From Halomonas sp. HAL1 (GTDB lineage Bacteria > Pseudomonadota > Gammaproteobacteria > Pseudomonadales > Halomonadaceae), in the NCBI RefSeq assembly GCF_030544485.1, contig NZ_CP130610.1, positions 3,782,001 to 3,846,000 on the forward strand: 64,000 nt of DNA, given 5' to 3'. The notes under the pieces are model-generated. The model did no database searches. It saw nothing but the letters and a program-made list of their open reading frames with translations, and had not been told where the DNA came from. Position 1 is the first letter of the stretch; every line of letters starts with the position of its first letter. Position numbers and translations under genes: made by a program. Of this stretch, positions 12,117 through 21,356 are shown in pieces.

Positions 12117-12674
12117 TCATTTTTCTTGTTGCAGGATGCCCAAGCGCAACGCTTCACTAATGATATCGTCAATTGAATAGCGCTCTTGAGCGGCACCAAT
12201 ATAAAAGCTGTCTCTATTTGGAAGCTCCTCCAAGACCAGCGCCTCAGACAACCGTTTGAGTATAGTAGGACATAAAAATATTTTATCTTTAACGGCAGCA
12301 TGTAGCGCTATTTCAAGCTCACTGACGCCAGCCTCGCGTAACAGAAAACCATTAGCTCCAGCCTGCAGCGCTCTGTTCACTTCAGCGAAACTAGGGTTAA
12401 CCGATAGAAAAACTACCCGCGTTATCACACTGCTTTCGCGCAATTGCTGAATTGCTTCAAACCCTGCTTGGCTAGGAAATTGTGCATCAATCAAGGCGAC
12501 ATCGGCCTGCGCTTGATGAGCCACTTCACACTGCTCATGAGGGCCAGCAATACTTGCGACCACCCTTATATCTTTGAAACGCTCAATGACTCGGCAAAGC
12601 CCTTCTCGAATGAAGCCGCTTTCGTTGACGACCACTACTCTGATGGATAAATCAGAATTGCTTTGTGGATTCAT
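12117..12674 (-). CDS. Degenerate receiver-domain protein, LuxR DNA-binding core missing
   Basis: A 185-residue paralogue of the neighbouring NarL-type regulator. The receiver fold is clear (IRVVVVNESGFIREGL, ADVALIDAQFPSQAG with D63), but the acidic pair is reduced to N17/E18 and the conserved lysine is replaced (FLLREAG, R113). After residue 150 the helix-turn-helix recognition block is absent, yet the tail IISEALRLGILQ still resembles LVHEAIRLGLL that ends the neighbour. This looks like an internal deletion of the DNA-binding core rather than simple C-terminal truncation. It may act by protein contact, or be a decaying gene. The two genes share orientation but are 210 bases apart. Confidence 0.8.
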   Translation of the reverse strand: MNPQSNSDLSIRVVVVNESGFIREGLCRVIERFKDIRVVASIAGPHEQCEVAHQAQADVALIDAQFPSQAGFEAIQQLRESSVITRVVFLSVNPSFAEVNRALQAGANGFLLREAGVSELEIALHAAVKDKIFLCPTILKRLSEALVLEELPNRDSFYIGAAQERYSIDDIISEALRLGILQQEK

Positions 12675-12882
12675 TCACGCACCTCCACCCATGCCTACCT
12701 GTGTCGTGGCGCGCCCTGCCAATTAGAACGTTCCCTGTGATTGCCAAATAATGACGATTAATACCGTTCTACGATGTGAATACTCACTACCGCCGTGTTG
12801 AGCTTTCACGCTCAATAGGTTTTTTCTGTATCTATTAGACTACACAAAAACCATGAGACAAGTTTGAAAAACACCAGTAGGA

Positions 12883-14811
12883 ATGATTAAATCCAGTAAT
12901 CATCTCATTCAAAGCAAGAGCGTGAACGCCATTGGCACATCACCTTCGTGCTCATTTTCTCATCAGGCACACTCCATGGATGACAATAATGTCCGCTTCA
13001 CCTGTCTAAAAGACGAGGACGCTCGGCTGAAAGAGCTGCATTCGCTCGACATCCTGGACACCCTAAAAGAAGCGGATTTTGACCGTTATACACGTTTAGT
13101 ATCGCAGGTCTTCAACGCCCCTATCACACTCATTTCACTAATCGATGAAAACCGTCAGTGGCTTAAATCTTCCGTAGGCATAGAGGTTCGTGAGATCTCA
13201 CGCGAGCTCTCTTTTTGCACACATGCCTTAGAGTATGGCTACCTCGAAGTATCTGACACGCTTGCTAGCGATTTTTTTCATAATCACAAGGCAGTAACGT
13301 CATACCCCTATATTCGCTTCTACGCCGGTGTTGTGCTGCACGGTCCTGGTGGGCACGCCATTGGCACTTTATGTATTAGCGATACCCAACCGCGGGCGTT
13401 AAATGAAGTGGAACGCTCGTGGCTAGTCGCTTTTGGCAAAATCGTCGAAGAACAGATCCATCTTAAGTCACAACTTTTCAATGTTCGCCATCAGGCTAGT
13501 CGTATCAATCAGCGTGACGCCCGAACAGGTCTACCAGACGAAACGCTGTTTGGGGAAACTCTCGAAAACTTAACTCAACTTGTAAAAACAGAGTCGTATC
13601 ACTTGGTTGTTCTGCACTTACGAATGAATAACCTCGATGAAATCAGCCGACTACATGGTCGCGAGAATCGCAACGCTATTCTGAAATGTCTCGCTGACCG
13701 TCTCACCGCGCCTGATATCGGTATCCTAGCAGTCGGCAATATGGATATTGATCGCTTCGGTGCCGTGGTTTCTATCTATTCGTTGCGCGAACTCTTCGGT
13801 GTGATTAAACCCATCATCAATAAGCTGAACGCTGCCATCGATCTGAACGGTCACACTATACGACCCAACATTGATGTCGGTATTAGCGTCTCCCCCGATG
13901 ACGGCATTAGTCCAGACGATTTACTGGAAAGAGCGCGGGCAGCCCTTAAAGGGCCCAAGACCTACGAAAGCATCCATATTTTTACTCATCGCACCGAAGA
14001 GAGTGCTTTACGCCGCCATAAGATTGAGCAGCGACTAGAGTCGGCGCTGCTAGGCAGAAAGTTACAACAACACTATCAACCGCTGGTTCTTGCTGACGGC
14101 AGCGGAGTGGTGGGTTTTGAAGCATTAGCCCGCTGGCAGGATAAGACTCTAGGCACCGTTAGTCCTGGTGAATTTGTGCCCATAGCAGAGAAGAATGCCC
14201 GGCTATCTCGGCTACTTACTGACTGGTCATTAAGATGCTTGTGTGAAAAAGGCCTTCATTGGCCAATCAAATCCAGCGATCCACCGCTAAAATTGAGTAT
14301 TAACATTCCTGCCAATCAGTTTTATCAAAGCAATTTTGTTGAGCATATTCTGCAAACACTTGAAGAACACAACGTAGCACCGCAGCGCCTGACACTAGAG
14401 CTTACAGAAGAGAGCCTGCTAACTGATATCGACAGCGCCGTTTTAACCATGCGCAAATTACGAGATTGCGGCATTTCCCTGGCTCTGGACGATTTTGGCA
14501 CCGGCTATTCCTCCCTTAACTACCTTAAACGCCTCCCTGTAGACATACTTAAAATCGATAAAAGCTTTATTGATGACCTTCCTCGTGATGCAAAAGCAGT
14601 CAATCTTGTCAGCGGTATTATCCGCATTGCCCATGGTTTGGGCTTAGAAGTGGTTGCTGAGGGCGTCGAATACGAAGCACAACAAAAAATATTGCTGGAA
14701 CTTGGTTGCGATGTGCTGCAGGGCTACTTGTTCAGCCGTCCAGTTGAAGCGGAATATGCATTGGCATTTCTAACTATGTGGCCTAAGGGCCCCCACACGG
14801 CAGCCACCTAA
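12883..14811 (+). CDS. GAF - degenerate GGDEF - EAL protein, likely cyclic-di-GMP phosphodiesterase
   Basis: A 642-residue soluble signalling protein. Residues about 50-195 form a GAF sensor domain. Residues 210-375 have GGDEF-domain character but the signature is replaced by DIDRF (about 289-293), so cyclase activity is unlikely. Residues 385-635 form an EAL domain with E413-A-L, NIPANQF, ELTEES, LDDFGTGYSS, DILKIDKSF and QGYLFSRP all present, so it should hydrolyse cyclic-di-GMP. Start choice is uncertain: the ATG at 12883 has a purine run directly against it, and an ATG at 12976 would remove 31 poorly conserved residues. Its stop codon abuts the start of a diguanylate cyclase gene. Confidence 0.9.
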   Translation: MIKSSNHLIQSKSVNAIGTSPSCSFSHQAHSMDDNNVRFTCLKDEDARLKELHSLDILDTLKEADFDRYTRLVSQVFNAPITLISLIDENRQWLKSSVGIEVREISRELSFCTHALEYGYLEVSDTLASDFFHNHKAVTSYPYIRFYAGVVLHGPGGHAIGTLCISDTQPRALNEVERSWLVAFGKIVEEQIHLKSQLFNVRHQASRINQRDARTGLPDETLFGETLENLTQLVKTESYHLVVLHLRMNNLDEISRLHGRENRNAILKCLADRLTAPDIGILAVGNMDIDRFGAVVSIYSLRELFGVIKPIINKLNAAIDLNGHTIRPNIDVGISVSPDDGISPDDLLERARAALKGPKTYESIHIFTHRTEESALRRHKIEQRLESALLGRKLQQHYQPLVLADGSGVVGFEALARWQDKTLGTVSPGEFVPIAEKNARLSRLLTDWSLRCLCEKGLHWPIKSSDPPLKLSINIPANQFYQSNFVEHILQTLEEHNVAPQRLTLELTEESLLTDIDSAVLTMRKLRDCGISLALDDFGTGYSSLNYLKRLPVDILKIDKSFIDDLPRDAKAVNLVSGIIRIAHGLGLEVVAEGVEYEAQQKILLELGCDVLQGYLFSRPVEAEYALAFLTMWPKGPHTAAT

Positions 14812-15780
14812 ATGGCTTGGCACTCCATACTATTCCCAAACACCAGCTCACAAGCTTCACAGGTGTTTACAGCACCATTAACACAGGAAGAGTGGCAGGC
14901 GCACGCACGCACGCTGCAAAAATTGCACAAGGTAGGCCGTCTGGGCTATTGGCAGATGTCGCGAACTTCAGGAAACGTCTACTGGTCGGAAATGGTCTAT
15001 GAGTTTTTTGGTGTCACTCCAGATGGCTTTGTGCCTAATCAAGACTCATTTATGACAATGGTTCACCCCCTAGATCAAGAAAAAGTAGCCAAATCGCGCC
15101 AAGACATGCTCGATATTGGTTTTACTGACATCAAATATCGAATTATCCAGCCAAACGGCTGCATTCGCTGGCTCCATGAAATTGCCGATAATACATCGCC
15201 CGATGATCCCAACATTCTCCTCAGTACCCTGCATGACATCACGGCACACAAAGCGTTAGAAGAAAAACTACGAAAGCAGGCGATTACCGATGATCTAACA
15301 GGCGTATTTAACAGACGCTACTTTATGAAGCGACTTCGCCAAGCCTTCTCTCACTTCCTGCGCAGTGAGCAAAATGCCGCCGTACTCCTCTTCGATGTCG
15401 ATTACTTCAAAACAGTCAATGATACCTATGGCCATGCAATGGGGGATCAGGTGTTGCAACAGATCTGCCAACTGTTCAAAGAGCGATTTAGAGAAACAGA
15501 TATTGTAGGCCGTTTGGGCGGCGAAGAGTTTGCCGTGCTGCTGTTTGAAGTTTCATCAGAAGATGCAGTGGCTATCGCTGAAAATATAAGAAAAACACTT
15601 GCAGATCAAAAATTTAAAACCGAATCTGGCAGCACCTTCCATATTTCCATCACCTGCGGCGTCTCCAGTTTTGCTGAGGATGACCCAACAGAAGACAGTA
15701 TCCTCCACCGCACAGATAAATCCCTCTACTTAGGTAAGCATCACGGACGGGATCAGGTGGTTGGTGAAGGGGATAATTGA
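14812..15780 (+). CDS. PAS-GGDEF diguanylate cyclase
   Basis: A 322-residue protein with a PAS/PAC sensor module (about residues 40-150, ending STLHDITAHKALEEK) and a GGDEF domain (about 155-320). The active-site loop is GGEEF at 236-240, a functional variant, and the product-inhibition I-site RETD (227-230) is present five residues before it, so it should make cyclic-di-GMP with feedback control. Its ATG directly follows the stop of the EAL protein (TAA-ATG), which implies translational coupling of opposed activities from one message. No membrane segment is visible. Confidence 0.92.
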   Translation: MAWHSILFPNTSSQASQVFTAPLTQEEWQAHARTLQKLHKVGRLGYWQMSRTSGNVYWSEMVYEFFGVTPDGFVPNQDSFMTMVHPLDQEKVAKSRQDMLDIGFTDIKYRIIQPNGCIRWLHEIADNTSPDDPNILLSTLHDITAHKALEEKLRKQAITDDLTGVFNRRYFMKRLRQAFSHFLRSEQNAAVLLFDVDYFKTVNDTYGHAMGDQVLQQICQLFKERFRETDIVGRLGGEEFAVLLFEVSSEDAVAIAENIRKTLADQKFKTESGSTFHISITCGVSSFAEDDPTEDSILHRTDKSLYLGKHHGRDQVVGEGDN

Positions 15781-16074
15781 GGGTTACGCTAATTTCACAA
15801 ACACAGCCACCACTGGTTCACCGAGCAAACCATCGTTATTATTATTAACTTAAACTAATTTAGCATGCTGGCGGGCAGTCGTGATCTATTCACATAGCGC
15901 GCGGTCAACGCGATAAACAGTGTGCGCAACTGTACAATCACTATATTCCGCAGAAGGCGCTGCACCAACGATTGCCGATGACAGCGATGAAAGAAGAGCA
16001 GACTAAACGTTCGTGTTATTTACTCAATAGGTAACTAATCACACAAATACCGACAACTAATGAGAAAAAGCTTA

Positions 16075-16557
16075 ATGTCTATAAAAAAAGTGGCGATATT
16101 TGTTGATGTTCAAAATGTCTACTACACCTCACGCCAAGCCTACGGCAGGAACTTTGATTATAATAAATTTTGGGCACAAGCAACCGCCAATAGAGAAGTG
16201 GTGCAAGCTTTTTGCTACGCCATCGACAGAGGCGACCAAAAGCAAAGGGAATTTCAAATTATACTTAGAGCTATTGGTTTTAACGTAAAGTTGAAACCTT
16301 TTATTCAACGTTCAGATGGTTCTGCGAAAGGTGATTGGGATGTAGGCATTGCGCTTGATGCCATGGAGTACGCTGAGCAGGCGGACGTTATTGTGCTCGT
16401 GTCCGGTGATGGAGACTTTGATCTTTTAGTCAATAAAATACGCGTTAAGTACGGTAAAAAAGTTGAAGTGTATGGTGTTCCTCAGCTCACCGCAGCATCT
16501 TTAATTAATGAAGCCAATGAGTTTGTCGCAATAGATAAGTCGCTTTTGCTAGATTAA
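16075..16557 (+). CDS. NYN-domain (LabA/DUF88-type) protein, putative ribonuclease
   Basis: A small PIN-like NYN protein of about 160 residues. The acidic residues expected to coordinate metal are at FVDVQNVYY, KGDWDVGIALDA and VSGDGDFDLLV. The family comprises putative RNases related to LabA and the Limkain-b1 group; the RNA target is unknown. I start at the ATG at 16075 (MSIKKVAIFVD), which begins the first beta strand; an ATG at 16060 would add five residues. The gene stands alone between two AT-rich gaps. Confidence 0.82.
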   Translation: MSIKKVAIFVDVQNVYYTSRQAYGRNFDYNKFWAQATANREVVQAFCYAIDRGDQKQREFQIILRAIGFNVKLKPFIQRSDGSAKGDWDVGIALDAMEYAEQADVIVLVSGDGDFDLLVNKIRVKYGKKVEVYGVPQLTAASLINEANEFVAIDKSLLLD

Positions 16558-16896
16558 CTAAACATTAATACCTAACAGCATACTCAATAATGACCTAGCT
16601 ACTGCTATTTCATGCTGATGTTTCATCAGCATTCACTGATCTTACTTATGTGCGTTTGTAAAAATAATCAACTCCCAAGCAGAAGAAAAAGTTCTACAGT
16701 TATTCAACAATAACTCTACAGTTTAATTGCCATTTGTAACCATATCGACTAGGTTAGTTACAACGGGTGCGCTAATAACTTTTCTAATGCTGGCTGATTC
16801 AATCGCTCCTGAACACTTCTGACTGTGGCTCAGCTCACTTGGTGCGCTCCAATCTCAGCACAGTCAGTTTGGGTCAACCAGCAAGGAGGACATCGA
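16558..16896. other. Non-coding gap upstream of the ATP-grasp gene
   Basis: No convincing gene. It is AT-rich and includes a near-direct repeat TCTACAGTTA/TCTACAGTTT around a small hairpin GTTATT-CAAC-AATAAC (about 16690-16722). The final part carries the strong ribosome site AAGGAGGA of the following gene; an in-frame ATG at 16825 is not preferred as a start. Confidence 0.5.
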
Positions 16897-18204
16897 ATGT
16901 CGATTACATCAGAAAAGCAATTACCCGAAGCAGTAGCGTCTTGGCGTGATCCAGAAATGGACTCGGTCAAAGGCACCGAGACTCCCAAAGACCCCAATAA
17001 AGGCTATATCGCCTTACTTGGCTGGAGTATCAACGCGATCAAGGCTGCGCAGAAATTTGACCGTCGATATATCGTTGTTGCTCCTGAATGGGCTGCGGAT
17101 TTCTGTACCGCGAACAACATCCCTTTTCTGCCGTGGGACTTTATCCGGCTAAACGACCGGTCCATGGAAATCGCCGAAAAGCTAAAAGAAGAAGGCGTCG
17201 ATATCGCCATCCCGCTGTTTGAAGAAACCGTTGAATGGTCCGGTGCGATCAACTCGGTTCTACTCGACAGTCCTCGTATGTTCGGCCAGTCCATTCTGTT
17301 CCGTGACAAGGCGTTAATGAAGCGTCGTGCCCAGCTTGGCGGTATTCGCGTCGGTATTTTCGAAGAGGCGCATGAGAAAGAAGACATCGTTCGCTTCATG
17401 AAGCGCGTCAACCAAACGCTGCTTAAACTCGATGGCGACCCGGATGACCCGATTCACGTCAAGGCATTCGACAAAGCCGGTTGCCTCGGCCACCGAATGA
17501 TTCGCAAGATCGAAGAGATCGACAACATTCCAGACGAAGAATATCCCCTGCTAATGGAAAGCCATTTGGATGGCTGGGAGTTCGCCGTTGAGGCCTGGAT
17601 ACACGATGGCAAAATCCAGTTCCTGAATATTTCAGAATACGTAACGTTGGGCTATTCGGTATTCGTACCCGCGACGGCGGAACTCGAGAGCTGGCGCACC
17701 GCGATCACTAAACAGATCGAACTGCTGATCAAAACGTTCGATATTCAGTTTGGCTTGATTCACCCCGAGTACTTCGTCACAGCTGATGGTGAGATGTACT
17801 TTGGCGAGGTTGCCTACCGCCCACCCGGCTTCAAAGCTTTCGAGCTGATTGAAAAAGCCTACGGGTTTAACGCCTATCAAGCATCGATGCTCGTGTTTGA
17901 TCCGAAAAGCACAAAAGAGGAAGTGGCAGCGTTCTTCCCCCGTGAAGTGGTCGATGCGAAAGGCTACGCCGGCTGCTTCGGTGTGTACCCACGCCGCCGG
18001 GTGGTCAGCAAGCTGGAAATGCCCAAAGAAACGATTGAGCATCCCTATTTCGAGTCCCACGAACTGGTCGCGCCCGCAGAAGAAACCGTTCCTGACCGCT
18101 CAGCCTTCGGGACACACTGGGGCCTGCTCTTCTTCTTTGGAGACGACCCCATCAAAATGCGCGATCTATTGAAAGCGCAGGAAGATCTGGATTTCTACGT
18201 CTAA
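16897..18204 (+). CDS. ATP-grasp family ligase of unknown substrate
   Basis: A 435-residue protein of the ATP-grasp superfamily, which forms acyl-phosphate intermediates to ligate carboxylates to amines or thiols. The order seen is a preATP-grasp domain (YIALLGWSINAIKAAQ), a central lid, then the ATP-binding half with LLMESHLDGWEFAVEAW and FGLIHPEYFVTADGEMYFGE, where Glu/Asp pairs would hold magnesium. The start is set by AAGGAGGA seven bases before the ATG; an upstream ATG at 16825 has no ribosome site. It is monocistronic, closed by the terminator at 18233. It may make or modify a small peptide or amino-acid conjugate, but nothing in the context names it. Confidence 0.78.
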   Translation: MSITSEKQLPEAVASWRDPEMDSVKGTETPKDPNKGYIALLGWSINAIKAAQKFDRRYIVVAPEWAADFCTANNIPFLPWDFIRLNDRSMEIAEKLKEEGVDIAIPLFEETVEWSGAINSVLLDSPRMFGQSILFRDKALMKRRAQLGGIRVGIFEEAHEKEDIVRFMKRVNQTLLKLDGDPDDPIHVKAFDKAGCLGHRMIRKIEEIDNIPDEEYPLLMESHLDGWEFAVEAWIHDGKIQFLNISEYVTLGYSVFVPATAELESWRTAITKQIELLIKTFDIQFGLIHPEYFVTADGEMYFGEVAYRPPGFKAFELIEKAYGFNAYQASMLVFDPKSTKEEVAAFFPREVVDAKGYAGCFGVYPRRRVVSKLEMPKETIEHPYFESHELVAPAEETVPDRSAFGTHWGLLFFFGDDPIKMRDLLKAQEDLDFYV

Positions 18205-18232
18205 AAAGCTTCAAAACAACAGGTTTCATTAT

Positions 18233-18276
18233 GGGCGCCCTATCTGCAATAGTTGCTGATAGGGTGCCCTTTTTTT
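18233..18276 (+). terminator. Rho-independent terminator after the ATP-grasp gene
   Basis: GGGCGCCCTATC (from 18233) pairs with GATAGGGTGCCC (to 18269) around a 13-base loop, followed by seven T residues. It lies 28 bases past the stop codon. Confidence 0.95.
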
Positions 18277-18363
18277 ACCCACGCTAGCTCTTTCAGCATT
18301 GAGGTTTGGTTCTCCCCTTGGCTAAGGCCGGTATACTCGCTTGATTTATTGATGAGAGATGCG

Positions 18364-19167
18364 ATGCGCCCACGACTCCTGTTGTGCCTATTATTCCTGC
18401 TCCCCCTGGTACTGCTGACCGGCTGCGATGAAACGCCGACCGGGCGCTCCCAACTGACATTGGTACCAGAAAATTTAATGACACAGATGGGCGAGGATAC
18501 CTTCGACCAACTACGCCGTGACCAGCCAGTGTCACGTGACGTAGCCGCTAACCGCCAGGTAGAGTGCGTAGCTCAGGAAATAATAGCCGCCACCGAGGCC
18601 CTCTATCCGACTGACGAGCTACCGGCGGCCTGGGAAGTTGTCGTCTTTGAAGATGATTCCCCCAACGCCTTCGCCCTACCTGGGGGGCGCATTGGCGTGC
18701 ATACCGGCCTACTCCAAGTCGCCGAGACGCCTGACCAACTGGCGGCGGTGATCGGCCATGAAGTTGGTCATGTGCTGGCTGACCATGGCAATGAACGCCT
18801 TACTCAGCAGCTTGGCATTAAGGCCGGGATGCTAGTAGTAGGATTGTTAGGCGAGGGAGACATGGGACAGCAGCAGTTAATGCAGGCATTGGGCCTCGGC
18901 GCCCAGCTCGGCATCACCCTGCCGTTCAGCCGCGCCCACGAGGAAGAAGCCGACCTGATGGGGCTGGCGATCATGGCGCAAGCAGGGTTCAACCCACAAG
19001 AAAGCGTGGCACTGTGGCGCAACATGGCGGCGGCTGGTGGCGGTCAGCCTCCTGAATTTCTCTCTACGCATCCCGCCCATGAGTCGCGCATTACGGCATT
19101 ACAACAAGCAATGGAAGAAGCCGTGGCAAGCTATCGCACGGTCGCCCCGGCTGATTGTTCTGGGTAG
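18364..19167 (+). CDS. M48-family metallopeptidase, lipoprotein
   Basis: A 267-residue zinc peptidase of the M48 family (YggG/LoiP-like), probably anchored in the periplasmic membrane leaflet. The N-terminus MRPRLLLCLLFLLPLVLLTGC is a lipoprotein signal with lipobox LLTGC. The zinc site is HEVGHVLADHG (HExxH) with the third ligand Glu in HEEEADLMGL. The role is probably envelope protein quality control. I chose the ATG at 18364 because it begins the signal peptide; a longer frame from 18253 would place a hydrophilic stretch before it. It is preceded by the terminator of the previous gene, so it has its own promoter. Confidence 0.92.
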   Translation: MRPRLLLCLLFLLPLVLLTGCDETPTGRSQLTLVPENLMTQMGEDTFDQLRRDQPVSRDVAANRQVECVAQEIIAATEALYPTDELPAAWEVVVFEDDSPNAFALPGGRIGVHTGLLQVAETPDQLAAVIGHEVGHVLADHGNERLTQQLGIKAGMLVVGLLGEGDMGQQQLMQALGLGAQLGITLPFSRAHEEEADLMGLAIMAQAGFNPQESVALWRNMAAAGGGQPPEFLSTHPAHESRITALQQAMEEAVASYRTVAPADCSG

Positions 19168-19379
19168 GTAATTATCAGGCAAATAGGTGATGTCTGCGAT
19201 GTGAGTAAGGATTACTAGCTGCTCTACGCAGAACCGCTTGTGGTCAATAATAACCCCACGTCACTCTCTTGGTAATTTGGATTCGCCCTGCCTACTCTTT
19301 GTCAGTGAACTCTCTCATGAGCGGCATATTCAAGCCCATGCCTAGTCCGCCCACAATTGATCTCTTATGGTAGCCATTG

Positions 19380-19964
19380 ATGAACCAGCCGTTGCAAAAC
19401 CTCGAACAACTCCTTGACCGAGTGGGCGAGTTGACACGCCACAACGATCGCGTCTCAATCGAGATGGTTGTTGAATCGATTGGCAGCCGTTCTTTTGGGC
19501 CGCTGTTGATGCTGATTGGCATCACGTTATTCTCGCCGCTCAGTGGCGTACCTGGCATGTCGTTCTTCATGGCGTTGTTCGTGTTGCTGGTAGCCGTACA
19601 GATGCTGATCGGTCGGAAAAAATTTTGGTTGCCCCATTTCATTCTCGACCGCTCAGTTGAGCATAACAAACTGCAGAAAGCGCTCGACTGGCTCAACAAG
19701 CCAGCGCGGGGCATAGACCGCGTTCTTAAACCACGATTAACGTTCCTAGTACATAGAGGGGGCAGCTATGGCATTGCCGTGCTGTGTGTCATCGTCGGTC
19801 TGTGTATGCCGCTCATGGAACTGGTGCCCTTTTCTTCCTCGGCTGCCGGGCTGGCTTTGCTGGCGCTAGGGCTTTCACTGGTGGCCCACGACGGGTTACT
19901 CGCCCTATTGGCGTTTGTTATCTTCGGCGCCACGTTCACGCTTATCGCTGTCAACCTACTGTGA
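19380..19964 (+). CDS. ExoD-like exopolysaccharide synthesis membrane protein
   Basis: A 194-residue inner-membrane protein of the ExoD family. It has four to five hydrophobic segments (around residues 40-75, 135-160 and 165-192) and the family-type blocks GSRSFGPLLMLIGITLFSPLSGVPG and IGRKKFWLPHFI. ExoD was first linked to exopolysaccharide production and alkali tolerance in rhizobia; its biochemical role is unknown. Start: ATG at 19380, since the TTG three bases earlier is weaker. There is no operon partner on this strand. Confidence 0.85.
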   Translation: MNQPLQNLEQLLDRVGELTRHNDRVSIEMVVESIGSRSFGPLLMLIGITLFSPLSGVPGMSFFMALFVLLVAVQMLIGRKKFWLPHFILDRSVEHNKLQKALDWLNKPARGIDRVLKPRLTFLVHRGGSYGIAVLCVIVGLCMPLMELVPFSSSAAGLALLALGLSLVAHDGLLALLAFVIFGATFTLIAVNLL

Positions 19965-20022
19965 TTGATCCCGACAGCAGCACTATGAGATAACGCGACA
20001 CAAGAGGCTCCTTAATGACGCA

Positions 20023-21222
20023 TTAGCTGGGGGCTTGACCGTCGTCCTGTGGCTGCGATTGGCTACCCTCGCGGAGGCGCTCGATGGAGGCGTTTCCCTG
20101 CTTCGCCAAGGTCGCCAGGCGGTCGATTTGCTCATCCAGCCGCGGTAAGGCCTCCTGCCGATAGCTTGAGAGATCATCGATCGCGCCCATTACCTCGCTG
20201 AAAGCTTCCTCAAGCACTTGCATATCAAGCATCGCGGAGGAGGCGCGCTTTTGTATATCTACCCCTTGCTGACGCAGTGCCTTGGCGGTCCCGCCAATCA
20301 TCTGCGACGTGGTAGTGTTAAGGGCTTCGATGCGGTCCAGCACCAGGCGTTGGTTAGCCATCGCCATGGCAACGGTCACCGCCACGGTAAGGGCTGAAAC
20401 AGTGACGTTAATGGCCCTGTCTACACCGCGCATCAATTCCCGGTTATTGCGGATGATGACCTCTAGCGCCAGCACGCCCTGCTGACTCACCGCCAGTTGC
20501 TGTTGGAGATCGACAATACGCTGGCGCAGGGGAAAGAGCAGTTCCTCCTCAAGGAAGTGACGCCGCGGATCATCGGCATCGCGAGCGGCAATCTCGTCCT
20601 GCAGGCGGCTATCAATCAAACGGCCCAGCGCAATTTGCCGGTTCAGCTCAACAAGGATTTTATTTAAAGCCTGTTGGTCATCGCTCAGGGTAACGTTGTC
20701 ACGATGTAGCATATCGCGACCGCCTTTCAACTCATCAATAATCGCGTCTAGCGCCTGCTGAGCATTTTCGAACTTCTGAAAGTAGCGCTGCAGGCGGCTG
20801 TCGACGCCGGGAATGAGCGCCATAACACGATCCAGCGCGCTCGGCGCTAGACGATGGCGAGCGGGATCAAGGCCCTCCATGCGCCCGCGAAGATCAACCA
20901 GCGCCTTGGCTACCGGCCCTCCTTCATCGCCCTGATGGGCTAACTGACGAAGCGGTGTTTGCAACATGGCACTACGATGCGCGGCCTGCTGCTGCAACTC
21001 AAGCCCCATCTCGTCTACGGCCCGGCGCTGGCGAGCGATGGATTCCTCGTCATTCTCGGCGAGGATATCTTCGACAAAGCGGCCGGCCATCGCCTCAAGC
21101 TCAGGGTCGATGGCACGCTCATTGGGGTCGACCGATTCTTCCTGGTTAGCCCCCAGCTGACTGGCAATCTCGTCCACCGGCGGCAGGGAGAGGCGACGTT
21201 TGTCATCGGGTTGCTGAGCCAT
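20023..21222 (-). CDS. TelA/KlaA-like toxic-anion resistance family protein
   Basis: A 399-residue, mostly helical cytoplasmic protein of the TelA family (tellurite or toxic anion resistance by name). Residues 1-60 are acidic and likely disordered; the rest is alpha-helical coiled coil with the core around FQKFENAQQALDAIIDELKGG and the conserved later block RAINVTVSALTVAVTVAMAMANQRLVLDRI. The start at the second ATG (21222) sits six bases after AGGAG. The upstream gene at 21357-22302 is an XpaC-like membrane protein, the common partner of TelA-like genes, but it is frameshifted here. Actual tellurite resistance is not implied. Confidence 0.88.
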   Translation of the reverse strand: MAQQPDDKRRLSLPPVDEIASQLGANQEESVDPNERAIDPELEAMAGRFVEDILAENDEESIARQRRAVDEMGLELQQQAAHRSAMLQTPLRQLAHQGDEGGPVAKALVDLRGRMEGLDPARHRLAPSALDRVMALIPGVDSRLQRYFQKFENAQQALDAIIDELKGGRDMLHRDNVTLSDDQQALNKILVELNRQIALGRLIDSRLQDEIAARDADDPRRHFLEEELLFPLRQRIVDLQQQLAVSQQGVLALEVIIRNNRELMRGVDRAINVTVSALTVAVTVAMAMANQRLVLDRIEALNTTTSQMIGGTAKALRQQGVDIQKRASSAMLDMQVLEEAFSEVMGAIDDLSSYRQEALPRLDEQIDRLATLAKQGNASIERLREGSQSQPQDDGQAPS

Positions 21223-21282
21223 AAACATCTCCTGAGCTATTGAAAGAAGCCGTTGTGAAAACCGCAGGGCACCATTGGCACT

Positions 21283-21328
21283 GAACCATTAACACAGAAC
21301 CATTAACACAGAACCATTAACACAGAAC
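21283..21328. repeat. 14-base tandem repeat, 3.3 copies
   Basis: The unit GAACCATTAACACA is repeated three times exactly (21283-21324) and followed by GAAC. It lies between the TelA-like gene and its upstream partner, in the untranslated leader of telA. Confidence 0.95.
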
Positions 21329-21356
21329 TTTCGGCACAGCAGCATCGTCCGCTGGA

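Noticed and set aside
21283..21328. Possible CRISPR array in the telA leader
   Set aside because: The units are directly adjacent with no spacers and only 14 bases long; it is a simple tandem repeat.
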